Below are positions 26,829 to 36,500 of a stretch of 54,685 nt of DNA, piece by piece. The notes under the pieces were generated by a model. The model worked only from the letters and a program-made list of their open reading frames with translations, was not told the origin of the DNA and searched no databases. The DNA is taken from positions 1 to 54,685 of the forward strand of contig DATKVT010000209.1 in NCBI GenBank assembly GCA_035529935.1. Direction: 5' to 3'. The first letter of the stretch is position 1; the number at the start of each line of letters is the position of its first letter. The translations under genes were made by a program, and so were the position numbers. Source of the DNA: Williamwhitmania sp. (GTDB taxonomy: Bacteria > Bacteroidota > Bacteroidia > Bacteroidales > Williamwhitmaniaceae).

Positions 26829-27983
26829 ATGACAACCTGGCTTAGCGGTGCAGTAATTTATCAGGTTCTGGTGGATCGGTTTGCAAATACTACCGAAATG
26901 AAACCTGATAGAGGCGAAAATGAGTTCCTTGGGGGAACTCTTAACGGAACACGAGATAAACTACCCTACCTGCAGACCATGGGCGTTAATTGCCTTTGGC
27001 TATCGCCTTTCTATCAAACAGATGCATACCATGGATACCACATTACCAACTTTGATGAGGTTGATCCTCATTTTGGAACGCTTGCCGATTTAAAGTCTTT
27101 AGTTGACGATTGCCATAGGCGGGGAATGAAAATAATTGCCGATTGGGTTCCCAACCATTGCTCAACTCAGCATCCCTTTTTTCAGGCAGCGCTCAAGGAT
27201 AAAGATTGCCCGTATCGGGAGTGGTTTTACTTCAACAAGGGTACCAAGAGCTATCGATATTTTTTGCATTATCCAGAGTTGGCCAAGCTTAATCTAAATA
27301 ACCCTATGGCGCGCCGCTACATGCTAAACAATGCTCGTTACTGGCTTAGCATAGGTCTTGATGGGTTTCGTATCGACCACGCCATTGGGCCAGGAATGGG
27401 CTTTTGGAAGGCGCTTCGCCGGTTGGTAAATAAGGAGTTTCCTGCGGTGGTTCTGTTGGGGGAGGTGTGGGGTGCCGGAATTGCTCCAGCCGATTTCTCA
27501 ACACTTGGAATGCTGCACAAGCAGCGTCGCCGCCGATGGGGCATTAACCAGCAAGAACTTCAGCTGGACTACCAGGCGGTGTTCCACGGGGTGCTCGATT
27601 TTCATTTCGCCCACCTGCTGCGCACCCATTTTTCAAAACAAGGCAAGGTTAATGCAGATTTAATGGCTGCCTGTTTGGACCATTTTTCGTTAGGCTATTC
27701 CAACTCGTTTCTGCCGGTTCTCTTTCTCGATAATCACGACCTCGATCGCTTTTTGTTTGAGTGCGAAGGAAAAAAAGCTAGGTTGGAGACCGCGTTGTCG
27801 TTTTTGTTCTCATTTCCTTATCCTCGAGTAATTTATTATGGAACGGAGGCATTGATGACCCAGCGTCAATCCATTCTTCTGCCTTTGCCCAATGCCGACT
27901 TACAGGCACGTCAGCCAATGGATTGGAAATCAGTTGATACCAACATGGTAGATCTTATCCACCAATTGACCTCCATCACTTGA
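26829..27983 (+). CDS. Short cytoplasmic GH13 alpha-glucan enzyme
   Basis: Alpha-amylase family (GH13) protein of 384 residues with no signal peptide. The (beta/alpha)8 barrel motifs are present in order: ADWVPNH (conserved region I), GFRIDHA with nucleophile Asp183, LLGEVW with acid/base Glu212, and FLDNHDLDR with Asp304. It stops a few residues after RQPMDW, so the usual C-terminal beta-sandwich is missing; nothing in the following bases continues the protein. Substrate specificity (amylase, maltogenic enzyme or glucosidase) cannot be given. Divergent from the esterase gene. A weak -7 box TATTTTTA lies at 26804-26811. Confidence 0.88.
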   Translation: MTTWLSGAVIYQVLVDRFANTTEMKPDRGENEFLGGTLNGTRDKLPYLQTMGVNCLWLSPFYQTDAYHGYHITNFDEVDPHFGTLADLKSLVDDCHRRGMKIIADWVPNHCSTQHPFFQAALKDKDCPYREWFYFNKGTKSYRYFLHYPELAKLNLNNPMARRYMLNNARYWLSIGLDGFRIDHAIGPGMGFWKALRRLVNKEFPAVVLLGEVWGAGIAPADFSTLGMLHKQRRRRWGINQQELQLDYQAVFHGVLDFHFAHLLRTHFSKQGKVNADLMAACLDHFSLGYSNSFLPVLFLDNHDLDRFLFECEGKKARLETALSFLFSFPYPRVIYYGTEALMTQRQSILLPLPNADLQARQPMDWKSVDTNMVDLIHQLTSIT

Positions 27984-28081
27984 TATTGGATAAACATATT
28001 TTCAAGTATAATGCATAGGCTAATTAATTATCGCAATCGATGGAAAAGGCGGTTAATCTGTTGTAAAAAATCTTTTTATAG

Positions 28082-28112
28082 TTTCAAACTCGAACCAAAA
28101 ACTATACTTTTA
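28082..28112 (+). promoter_or_regulatory. Probable glyA promoter
   Basis: TTTC at 28082-28085, a 19-base spacer and TACTTTTA at 28105-28112, which differs from TAnnTTTG in the last base. The leader is about 20 bases. Confidence 0.4.
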
Positions 28113-28135
28113 CCTCAAATTCAAAAGTAGTAAAC

Positions 28136-29416
28136 ATGACTAGAGATACGCAGATATTTGATCTTATTGCTAAAGAGCGCGAGCGTCAAATGCATGGTGT
28201 TGAATTAATTGCTTCTGAAAACTTTGTGAGCGAACAGGTGCTGGAGGCAATGGGCTCTGTGCTTACCAACAAGTATGCCGAAGGTTATCCGGGTGCCCGT
28301 TACTATGGCGGTTGCCAGATTGTGGACCAAACTGAGCAGCTGGCTATTGACCGGTTGAAGAAACTTTTTAATGCCGAGTATGCCAACGTACAGCCACACT
28401 CCGGTGCACAGGCAAACATGGCCGTATTCATGGCCTGTCTAAAGCCTGGCGACACATTCTTGGGTTTAGACCTTTCTCACGGCGGTCACCTTTCACATGG
28501 TTCGCCAGTAAATATGTCGGGCATTCTCTACAATGCTGTTTCCTACGGAGTAAAGGAAGAGACAGGTCGTGTTGACTATGAGATGATGGAGCAAATGGCC
28601 ATTGAGCATAAGCCAAAACTTATTGTGGGTGGAGCCTCAGCCTATTCTCGCGAATGGAACTACGAGCGTATGCGTGCAATTGCCGATAAGGTAGGTGCGT
28701 TGCTCATGATTGACATGGCCCATCCGGCCGGACTTATTGCAGCTGGTTTGCTCGACAATCCGCTCAAGTATGCTCATGTTGTTACCTCCACCACCCATAA
28801 AACGCTGCGTGGTCCAAGAGGTGGCATCATTTTAATGGGTAAAGATTTCCCTAACCCCTGGGGTTTAACCACACCAAAGGGTGAGATTAAGATGATGTCG
28901 CAGGTGCTCAACTCTTCTGTTTTCCCTGGTATTCAGGGTGGGCCGCTGGAGCATGTAATTGCCTCCAAGGCGGTTTCGTTTGGTGAAGCATTGCTTCCCG
29001 AGTATAAAGTTTACCAAGCACAGGTTAAAAAGAATGCCGCTGTTATGGCAAAGGCATTTATGGATCTCGGCTATAAGGTAATCTCCGGTGGAACCGATAA
29101 CCACTCCATGCTCATCGACCTTCGGACAAAATTCCCGGATATTACTGGAAAGAAGGTTGAAAATACCTTAGTGTTGGCCGACATCACCATTAACAAAAAT
29201 ATGGTTCCTTTCGATAGCCGCTCACCTTTTCAAACCAGCGGATTACGCGTTGGAACACCGGCTATAACCACCCGTGGGTTGAAGGAAGCCCATGTGGAAA
29301 AGGTTGTTGAATTTATCGACACTGTAATTGCAAATATTGATAGTCAGGCTACTCTCGATTCTGTTAGGGCAGAGGTGAATAAGCTAATGAACGATTTTCC
29401 GCTTTTTGCTTGGTAA
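28136..29416 (+). CDS. glyA: Serine hydroxymethyltransferase
   Basis: PLP enzyme that interconverts serine and glycine and charges tetrahydrofolate with a one-carbon unit, in the cytoplasm. 426 residues, usual length. Visible motifs: [10 protein letters not shown] at the N-terminus, YPGARYYGG, the cofactor region [17 protein letters not shown], and the PLP lysine Lys222 in [14 protein letters not shown]. It stands alone with a probable promoter directly upstream and a clear terminator after it. The one-carbon units it makes feed purine synthesis; purA and guaB in this window act later in that pathway. Confidence 0.97.
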   Translation: MTRDTQIFDLIAKERERQMHGVELIASENFVSEQVLEAMGSVLTNKYAEGYPGARYYGGCQIVDQTEQLAIDRLKKLFNAEYANVQPHSGAQANMAVFMACLKPGDTFLGLDLSHGGHLSHGSPVNMSGILYNAVSYGVKEETGRVDYEMMEQMAIEHKPKLIVGGASAYSREWNYERMRAIADKVGALLMIDMAHPAGLIAAGLLDNPLKYAHVVTSTTHKTLRGPRGGIILMGKDFPNPWGLTTPKGEIKMMSQVLNSSVFPGIQGGPLEHVIASKAVSFGEALLPEYKVYQAQVKKNAAVMAKAFMDLGYKVISGGTDNHSMLIDLRTKFPDITGKKVENTLVLADITINKNMVPFDSRSPFQTSGLRVGTPAITTRGLKEAHVEKVVEFIDTVIANIDSQATLDSVRAEVNKLMNDFPLFAW

Positions 29417-29438
29417 AAATAGTCTGTATTGCAAAATT

Positions 29439-29465
29439 AAGAACCGGGTATTTCCCGGTTCTTTT
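29439..29465 (+). terminator. Terminator after glyA
   Basis: The stem AAGAACCGGG/CCCGGTTCTT encloses the loop TATTT and is followed by T residues. Confidence 0.9.
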
Positions 29466-29669
29466 GCTGATAACCCATTCATAAGATACCCTTATCGTGT
29501 AGTAATTAGGCTGGATGTTGTATAATCTCTAGCATTTTTTTTAAAAGGGAAAAAATCTTCACATAATCAATAAGTTAGAATCAAATTCTCTAAAGGTTGA
29601 AATAGTTAAACATCGTTTATCTGTTTAAGAAGTTTTTTCAATAACTTAGAGTCCTTAAGCAAGGCTTGC
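29466..29669. other. Intergenic upstream of the WG-repeat gene
   Basis: AT-rich, with a long T run at about 29535-29543. No exact TAnnTTTG box and no RNA gene are recognised. Confidence 0.4.
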
Positions 29670-30713
29670 ATGAAGCACATTCTACACCATCGCATGATTC
29701 GGATTTCACTTATGCTGCTTGGCTTTTTGCTATTGCAGACAAATACTTTTCCACAGAAAGTGGGCGGTAATGGCTATGATTATTTTGGCGAGTTTGTCAA
29801 TGGACGGGCATTTGTTTACTCAGGAGGTTACTGGGGCATTATCGACGAAAACGGGAATGAAATAGTTCCCCCAAAGTATACTAAAATCTATCCGTTCTAT
29901 AAAGGTCGTGCAAATGTGCTGGTTAATGGTAATTGGGGAGTCATAGGTGAGGATGGAAAGGAGATAATTCCACCCATCTATACAAAAATATATCCCTTCG
30001 AAAATGGAAGAGCGTTGGTGTTGGGTGATGGTAAGTTCGGCATTATCGATGAAAGCGGAAAGATTATAGTTCCGGTAATATATGTTCGTATTGCGCCATT
30101 TGTAAGGGGGCGAGCTATGGTATACCGCGATAAGCATTGGGGGATGATTGATTCCCTAGGACGGGAGGTTATTCCGCCAAAATATGATAAGGTTGGTCCG
30201 TTTAAGGAGGGATATGCCGAGGTATGGCTAAATATGAAGGTTGGTTTGGTTGATGAGATGGGTAAGGAAATTGTTCCTCCACAGTATGAGAAGATAACCG
30301 AGTTCCAAGGAGGTAAAGCTTTGGTATTCATCGAAGGCAGAATTGGAGTAATTGATCAAACTGGCAAAGAGTTGGTTCCATCGGCTTACAATAAAATTGG
30401 TCCATACGTTAATGGACGGGCCATAGTAGTTAAGAGTGGCAAGTTTGGTATTCTTTCTCAGGATGGGAACGAGATACTGCCTCCAATTTACGATAAGATT
30501 GGTCCATTTGAAGATGGTCGTGCAGTGATTTATAAAGATGGTCTATGTGGAATTATTTCGGAGGAGGGCAAGATCACTGTTTCGCCCCGTTACGATAAAA
30601 TAACCTTTATTAAGAACCATCGTGCCAAGGTGCTGCTGAATGGGCGTTACGGAATTATTGATGAGGCCGGAAACGAAATAATCTCTCCAAGGAAGAAGAA
30701 GAAAGAATATTAG
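29670..30713 (+). CDS. Exported WG-repeat protein
   Basis: A 347-residue protein with an N-terminal signal peptide (hydrophobic core about 11-24, NTFPQ at the end). The rest is almost entirely eight complete 34-residue WG repeats plus a ninth half repeat. Each starts with a unit like WGIIDENGNEIVPPKY and ends near GRA-hydrophobic. WG repeats are common in Bacteroidota, and their function is not established; a beta-rich scaffold or binding surface is likely. A second ATG at 29694 would give a tighter signal peptide. The TauE/SafE permease gene starts 3 bases after it, so the two are cotranscribed. Confidence 0.88.
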   Translation: MKHILHHRMIRISLMLLGFLLLQTNTFPQKVGGNGYDYFGEFVNGRAFVYSGGYWGIIDENGNEIVPPKYTKIYPFYKGRANVLVNGNWGVIGEDGKEIIPPIYTKIYPFENGRALVLGDGKFGIIDESGKIIVPVIYVRIAPFVRGRAMVYRDKHWGMIDSLGREVIPPKYDKVGPFKEGYAEVWLNMKVGLVDEMGKEIVPPQYEKITEFQGGKALVFIEGRIGVIDQTGKELVPSAYNKIGPYVNGRAIVVKSGKFGILSQDGNEILPPIYDKIGPFEDGRAVIYKDGLCGIISEEGKITVSPRYDKITFIKNHRAKVLLNGRYGIIDEAGNEIISPRKKKKEY

Positions 30714-30716
30714 TTC

Positions 30717-31469
30717 ATGGAGTGGTATACCTACCTCTTAATAGTGGTTGCTGGCTTTATTGCTGGATTCATCAATACGCTTGCCGGTGCAGGATCGTTG
30801 CTCATTTTACCCTTGCTCATTTTTATTGGATTGCCGGCTACAGTTGCGAATGGAACTAACCGCATAGGAGTTCTACTTCAGAGCATAGTGGCAACAAGAA
30901 GTTTTAAGCAGAGGAAGCTTTTTGTATGGTCAGAAGCGGTAGAATACCTAATCCCCGCTTCTGCTGGGGCATTAGTGGGTGCCTCACTGGCTGTATCGCT
31001 CAACGAGCATTTAATGCAGCGCATTATAGGTGGGTTGCTGATATTCATGTTTTTTGTTGTGCTCCACAAGCCTGAGCGGTGGATATCTGATGCAAAACCA
31101 TTGAACTTAAATCCGTTAATGCGTATTCTTCGCGGAGGGGTGTTTTTCTTGGTGGGTGTTTACGGTGGATTTATTCAAGCCGGAGTAGGATACTTTCTTT
31201 TAGCTTCATTTGTTTTTCTTACGGGGTCCAATTTGGTTAAATCCAATGCACTGAAGGTACTTCTTACCATGGTTTTCACTGTATTTGCCTTGGTGATATT
31301 TATGATCAATCACGAAGTGGACTACTTTATTGGTTTACTACTTGGGGTAGGTAGCATGACCGGTGCTTGGCTAGCTGCAAAATTGGCAATTACTAAAGGA
31401 GCAATTTTTGTTCGATATTTTCTGTTGGCAACGTTGCTCCTGTTTTCAGTAAAATTGCTCTTCTTTTAG
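30717..31469 (+). CDS. TauE/SafE family membrane permease
   Basis: A 250-residue inner-membrane protein with about eight hydrophobic segments. The family pattern is duplicated: GFINTLAGAGSLLILP in the first half and GGFIQAGVGYFLL in the second. TauE/SafE proteins export or import sulfite, sulfoacetate or related organic anions; the substrate here is unknown, and no sulfur-metabolism genes adjoin. It follows the WG-repeat gene by 3 bases, suggesting a functional link or simple cotranscription. Convergent with the TonB gene, with no strong terminator in between. Confidence 0.85.
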   Translation: MEWYTYLLIVVAGFIAGFINTLAGAGSLLILPLLIFIGLPATVANGTNRIGVLLQSIVATRSFKQRKLFVWSEAVEYLIPASAGALVGASLAVSLNEHLMQRIIGGLLIFMFFVVLHKPERWISDAKPLNLNPLMRILRGGVFFLVGVYGGFIQAGVGYFLLASFVFLTGSNLVKSNALKVLLTMVFTVFALVIFMINHEVDYFIGLLLGVGSMTGAWLAAKLAITKGAIFVRYFLLATLLLFSVKLLFF

Positions 31470-31547
31470 TTGCATAAAATTATAGAGACTAAAAATCCAG
31501 AAGATTAGGGATTGGTTTGTTAACCTCACAATTTTTTTTGGAAAATG

Positions 31548-32351
31548 CTATTGCAATCTGAAGTTGTAGGTGATAGTCCCAGTTTGATATGGTGGGGCAT
31601 CTTGTTTTACGTTAAACTTTGCTTTTAACGCGGCATCCTTAGCTGCTTCAAAAAGTTTTTCATCCTGCACAGTGGATCCTTTGATGGTGGGACTTGCCTT
31701 TACCACATTACCATTTCTATCAACGGTGATTTCAACCACTACTTTGCCCTCGGCTTGTGAATTGTATTTTGGTGAGGGCAAGGTTAGGTAACCTCTACCC
31801 GCAAGGCTAAACGAGGGAACATTACCATTTCCGCCACCAATTCTGTTGCCAGTAAGCGGTGAACCATTGGGGTCGCCTTGGTTTCCTTTTCCACCAACTT
31901 CACCTTCGCCTTGGTTACCACCGTCGCTCTTCTGTCCCGGAAATAGTGCTTTGGGATTAACCTTTGGCTGAGGTTTGGTTTCGGTATCTTTGCTTTTATT
32001 AGTTTCAGTAGGCTTTGTAGCTTCCTTCGTAATTTTCAGTTTTGGGTTTTTCTTTGTTTGCTGTTTTTTTACTATAACTGGCGCATCTTGGTAGTCCTGA
32101 GTCATTGGAGTTTCTTCGTCGGCTGGCTTAACTGCTGCAGCAACTGCTAGTTTTGGCTGAACATCGGTTGCTGGTTCAATCCGTCCTAACCCAGTATTGT
32201 CTGTGCCAAAGTTGATGAGAATACCAGCATTATCCTGTGGCGGTGTTGATGCGCCAAGGTTTATGAGAATAAGTATTAGCAGCAGTGCCACATGAAAGGA
32301 GATGGTGGCTGCTAACCCTTTAATTCTGTCAACTGGTTTTGTCTCTGTCAT
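31548..32351 (-). CDS. tonB: TonB-family energy transducer
   Basis: A 267-residue protein with a single N-terminal membrane helix (about 14-33, preceded by basic residues). A long periplasmic linker rich in Lys, Pro, Thr and then Gly/Asn/Gly repeats (about 95-180) follows. The C-terminal TonB-like domain (about 185-267) has YNSQAEGKVVVEITVDRNG, and the protein ends in TITYNFRLQ. It would transmit proton-motive force from ExbB/ExbD to an outer-membrane or periplasmic partner. Third gene of exbB-exbD-tonB with 2 bases between exbD and tonB. No TonB-dependent receptor is nearby, but tamB lies just upstream of exbB on the same strand. Confidence 0.88.
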   Translation of the reverse strand: MTETKPVDRIKGLAATISFHVALLLILILINLGASTPPQDNAGILINFGTDNTGLGRIEPATDVQPKLAVAAAVKPADEETPMTQDYQDAPVIVKKQQTKKNPKLKITKEATKPTETNKSKDTETKPQPKVNPKALFPGQKSDGGNQGEGEVGGKGNQGDPNGSPLTGNRIGGGNGNVPSFSLAGRGYLTLPSPKYNSQAEGKVVVEITVDRNGNVVKASPTIKGSTVQDEKLFEAAKDAALKAKFNVKQDAPPYQTGTITYNFRLQ

Positions 32352-32353
32352 GC

Positions 32354-32749
32354 CTATTGTTCTGCGCTAGTTGCTAGTATTAGTTTGTAGCGATTGTTTC
32401 GAGCAATATTCATTACCTTAACTACCTCATCGATGGGCACGCTCTTATCTGCATGCAAGGAAAGCGTTGGATCTTCATCATTCATCAACTTCTGTTGAAT
32501 AACGCTTTCCAACTGAGAAAAGGGAACGGGGGTGGACTCAACATAATAGGTCAAATCCTTGGTGATGGAGACGGTGGTCATAGGTTTCCCCTTCACCTGG
32601 CTATTGCTGCGAGGAAGCTGCAACGGCAAGGCGTTGGGCGAAATAAGGGTGGAGGATAGCATGAAAAATAGAAGTATCTGAAACACCATGTCCGACATGG
32701 CAGACATACTAAACCCACTTTCAATCTTTACACTTCGCTTTAGTCCCAT
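32354..32749 (-). CDS. exbD: ExbD/TolR biopolymer transport protein
   Basis: A 131-residue protein with one N-terminal helix. The membrane-embedded Asp essential for proton use is visible in MSAMSDMVFQILLFFML (about residues 15-31). The periplasmic C-terminal domain ends in the alternating DEVVKVMNIARNNRYKLIL pattern of the family. It pairs with ExbB 11 bases upstream and the TonB protein 2 bases downstream. Start is the first ATG, with a normal N-terminus. Confidence 0.9.
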   Translation of the reverse strand: MGLKRSVKIESGFSMSAMSDMVFQILLFFMLSSTLISPNALPLQLPRSNSQVKGKPMTTVSITKDLTYYVESTPVPFSQLESVIQQKLMNDEDPTLSLHADKSVPIDEVVKVMNIARNNRYKLILATSAEQ

Positions 32750-32760
32750 TGGAAAATAAT

Positions 32761-33456
32761 TTAATCAACCGGTTCATTCAGGAGGTCCATAAACTCAGTG
32801 GTGTTGCGCTCCATATTAAAGACTACTTTTTCAACCTTAGCAACAAGGATGTTGTAGCCAAAGTAAGCGAAAATACCAACGAATAGCCCACCAACGGTGG
32901 TAACCATGGCAGTATAAATACCACCAGACAATAGTCCCATTTCAATATTACTTCCCGCTTTCGACATTTCAAAGAAGGCCTGGATAAGACCAATTACGGT
33001 ACCTAAAAATCCAAGCATTGGTGCTCCACCAGCAATGGTTGCCAAGGTTGGAAGGCCTGCCTCCAACTTGGATATTTCGAGGTTACCCACATTTTCTATG
33101 GCAGTGTTTACGTCGGGAAGTGGTCGTCCTATTCGCTGAATTCCCTTCTCAATCATTCTGGCAATGGGTGTTTCCTTCGATTGGCATAAGGCTTTTGCTG
33201 CATCAATCTTATCGTCGTGAATGTATTCCTTTATCTGGTTCATAAAGTTGAAGTCAACCTTTTGAGCCTTGTAGATGGCTGAGTAACGTTCGCTAAAGAT
33301 GTAAACAGCAATTACCGATAGAACGGCTAGCACAATCATTATCCATCCGCCTTTTACGGCTAGATCCCAAAGACCAAGAGTGTTTTGGCTTGCTGGAAGG
33401 CTTGTCGCTACCTGTGTAAGTGGTTGCGCTTGAAGCAATAACAAAGAGATACTCAT
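32761..33456 (-). CDS. exbB: ExbB/TolQ/MotA-type proton channel
   Basis: A 231-residue inner-membrane protein with three main helices at about 35-55, 130-165 and 180-205. The conserved block LATIAGGAPMLGFLGTVIG and the Thr-rich GGIYTAMVTTVGGLFVGI are typical of ExbB/TolQ. A hydrophobic N-terminal piece ahead of the first helix may be a cleavable signal, as in other Bacteroidota ExbB proteins. A GTG at 33480 is in frame upstream, but ATG 33456 looks better. tamB ends 56 bases upstream on the same strand, so a tamB-exbB-exbD-tonB transcript is possible. Confidence 0.9.
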   Translation of the reverse strand: MSISLLLLQAQPLTQVATSLPASQNTLGLWDLAVKGGWIMIVLAVLSVIAVYIFSERYSAIYKAQKVDFNFMNQIKEYIHDDKIDAAKALCQSKETPIARMIEKGIQRIGRPLPDVNTAIENVGNLEISKLEAGLPTLATIAGGAPMLGFLGTVIGLIQAFFEMSKAGSNIEMGLLSGGIYTAMVTTVGGLFVGIFAYFGYNILVAKVEKVVFNMERNTTEFMDLLNEPVD

Positions 33457-33512
33457 ATGTGTAGTTGTTTTTAATTGCACGAATTTACAAAAAAAACGAC
33501 AGTTTAACGTTT

Positions 33513-36500
33513 TTATTTTGTTCCAACACCAGTGGTGTCTGCGCTGCTTTGGTCTTTAACTCTAGGCTCTACCGGTAACGTCCCATTTTGATTGGTTGTG
33601 TCGGCTGGCGGAAGGTTTTTCTTGGCTTTTTTGTCTTTTTTACTTCCGAAAATCTTCCTCCTTAAATCGCCAAGGTTGTTGAACTCCTCCCGGTAGGAGA
33701 TACCAATGCCTTGAGTATTGGGTGAACGCTCATAAATTAGGTTGTCGTTGGACCGTGTAAACCCCTTTACACTAAGTTTCGGGGTAATTTTGTATTCAAT
33801 GTCAAAGTCGCCACCTAGTCCATTCCCTGATGTTTTGCTATTGCCACCCATATCCACATTGCCGTTAACGGTCACCCGATCGTTAAATAGCTGGGTGGAG
33901 ATGGCTACCTCAACCTCGTCGTTAGTTACTTGGTCTCCTGGGCGATACTTGAATCCCACATCGAATGTTTTGCTTAGCTGTGAGAGCCAGTTGCTCAGCT
34001 GATTCGATAGGAACTCGCTTGCGGTTACACTTACGCTGGCTGCTCCAAAACTTTGGCCTGATACTCCGTTCTGGTTCTGCATTTCGTTGAAGGCCATGTC
34101 GGGAAAAAAGCTATTGATGACCAGCAGGGAGAGGAATTGTTTACTAACTTTTTCATCGGTGTTCAGCGCATTCAAAACCTTACCTTGGGTTTCTGCATCA
34201 ATATTTGGAATGTTGATGTTGAATTTAATGGTTGGCTGCATTAACTTATCGGTCATCAGAATTTGGCATTCCACAGGTATCCGACGTTTATACACTGCGC
34301 TGGTATCGTTGAGCAAATCGCTTAACGCCGCTTTTAGCTTATACACTGCTTTAATGTCGACGCTGGCATTAGAAGCGTCTCCATTCCAGCGAAGGGTGCT
34401 GCCGTTATCAATTTTAAAGTGTTTGTTAATTACGTTCTGTAGGGTGAAGAGGTAGTCTCCTTGGTCGATAGTGTAGTCACCATATATCTTGAAGATGTCC
34501 TGATTAGGGTTGATCTCCATCTTTAGATTGCCATTGCCGGTAGCCTTGATTATGTCACCAACTTTTGGGTCGATAATGATCTGGGCCTCTGCGTTCGTAT
34601 TAACGTTCAAGTTTAAATTAATATTTAGCTGCATCTGATCTTCCGCTTTTTCCTCCTTCTTTTCCTCTATAACAATTTCATCAGTTTTTGGTTTTACAAT
34701 AGTTAAGAAGTCGGAGTTGCTTACCTCGTTGGCTGAATTAAGCGGAATCATCATACTGGTGTTCTTATCTGTAGTGGCATTGGCCTCTATGAGCAGGGCG
34801 TCGGCATTTCCCGATATTGTTGCTGTTCCGCTTGCGTATGCAAGGCCATAGAAAAGTTCGTTGTTGCGTTGGGTAGTGTTGATGCACTGTAAGTTTTTGA
34901 GGCCTAGATTGATTTTGTAAAAAATATTACTGAAGTTATTATGGGTAAAAGTTGCATCCAAAGAGGCCTTGCCCCCCTTAGAATCTAATAATTTCCCATT
35001 TTTTATGGACACCTGTCCATTCCTGATCTCAATTGGGGCATCAACTTTGTAATGCGTATTGAGGTAATCCACCGTGAATCCAAGGTTGTTCGTCTTTAGG
35101 TTGCCATTGATTACCGGTGACGAAAGTTTGCCAGTAACGCTTATTTCCCCTTCAAGCCCACCTTCAGGTTCAGAGAGAATGTCGGCAAGGAATGGGCTGA
35201 ACCTCTCCATCATAAGTGAGTGAATTTCTGCTTTCAAATTCAGGTTATCCTGCTTGGGCTCGTAGCTTCCATCCAGCGTAAAAAGGGTGGTGTCGTTTCT
35301 CACTGTGGTTACGGTAACCATAAACTTCTGCGATTCATCATCCCAAAGGCTTTGGATTTGAGATGTGCCCACCAATTTGTCGTTTACTTTAAGATCTTTG
35401 AGATAAAGGTTCGAGGAAAATATTGGATTGTCAAACAAATCTCCAATTTTAGCATAGCCGTTAATGATACCCTGGAAGTTGTAGCCTGTTGATTCTGTCA
35501 GAAAATTGATGTTTGAAATGTCGATGTTGTTAAATGAAACCTCAATGGAGTCAGTTACCATGCCACCGGCCTTTCCGGAAATGGCAATGCTCTGATGCTT
35601 GTTGTATAAATTGATGTTGTGGAAGGCGATTAGGTTAGAGTCAAGGTCAACGGAGGAGCCTCCAATGCTCCATGTAGTATCGTTTAATATCAAGTCAGAT
35701 GGATCGAAGGTGATTCTTGCTAAAGGTTTGGTTGAGTCACCTCTTTCTAGGAGGTTTATTCTACCCAATATAGTTCCACTATTTTTTTTGTCACTCTGAT
35801 TATCCCAGTCTAATTTGAATTTTGAGATATTATTGGCGGTAGTGGTGGCAAAGTTCACCTGCTGAATTTGAATACCACCAGCGTCGAGTTGATTTGCTGT
35901 AAAGCCAACTTTCAGCAATGAGTCAACTGTTTGGGCTGTAATGGTGAGCTCTTTCATTTTATTGTCGTCGAGGCCAATTTCGGGAAATCGAGCTCTGATA
36001 TTGACGGTCTGGAGAACAGGGTTGTAGATAGAAAAAATTGTTGAGTTGCTGCCAATCAAAAGGCCGGGCACAATGTCGCTAAGCATTTCGCTACCAGCTT
36101 TTTTGACATTTATTCTCAGCATGTAAGTTTGGTCGGAATTTCCCTCTTCAGATTCGGCTACAGTAGGTGGTTGTGAGCTTTGCTTAGCTTGCATGGCCGG
36201 TAAGTACTTCTGAAAAAAATTGACCAATGATACAGAGATGTTTGCAAAGCTATATTTGCCCCGAAGTTCTGCATCAACCATGTCCGATTTAAGGCTCAGG
36301 CTATGGCTGAAGGCACTGCTGGCTGCTTTGAGCTCAATGTTGCCAAGCTTATGGTTATGGGAAGAGGAGCGATAAATTGGGTTCTGAATACTCAGCTCCC
36401 CGTTGAGGTTGTCGAGGCTGTTGCCCGATAGTTTGGAGGAGAGGCCAAACGACAGAAGAGACAAGGTATCTTTGTCGTACATATTAAGATGGAAGAGGTC

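Noticed and set aside
29670-30713. WG repeats as a DNA tandem repeat or recent expansion
   Set aside because: The repeats agree at the protein level, but their codons have diverged, so this is an old protein repeat.
31470-31547. Terminator between the TauE gene and tonB
   Set aside because: Only a five-base AATCC/GGATT stem is seen, too weak to call.
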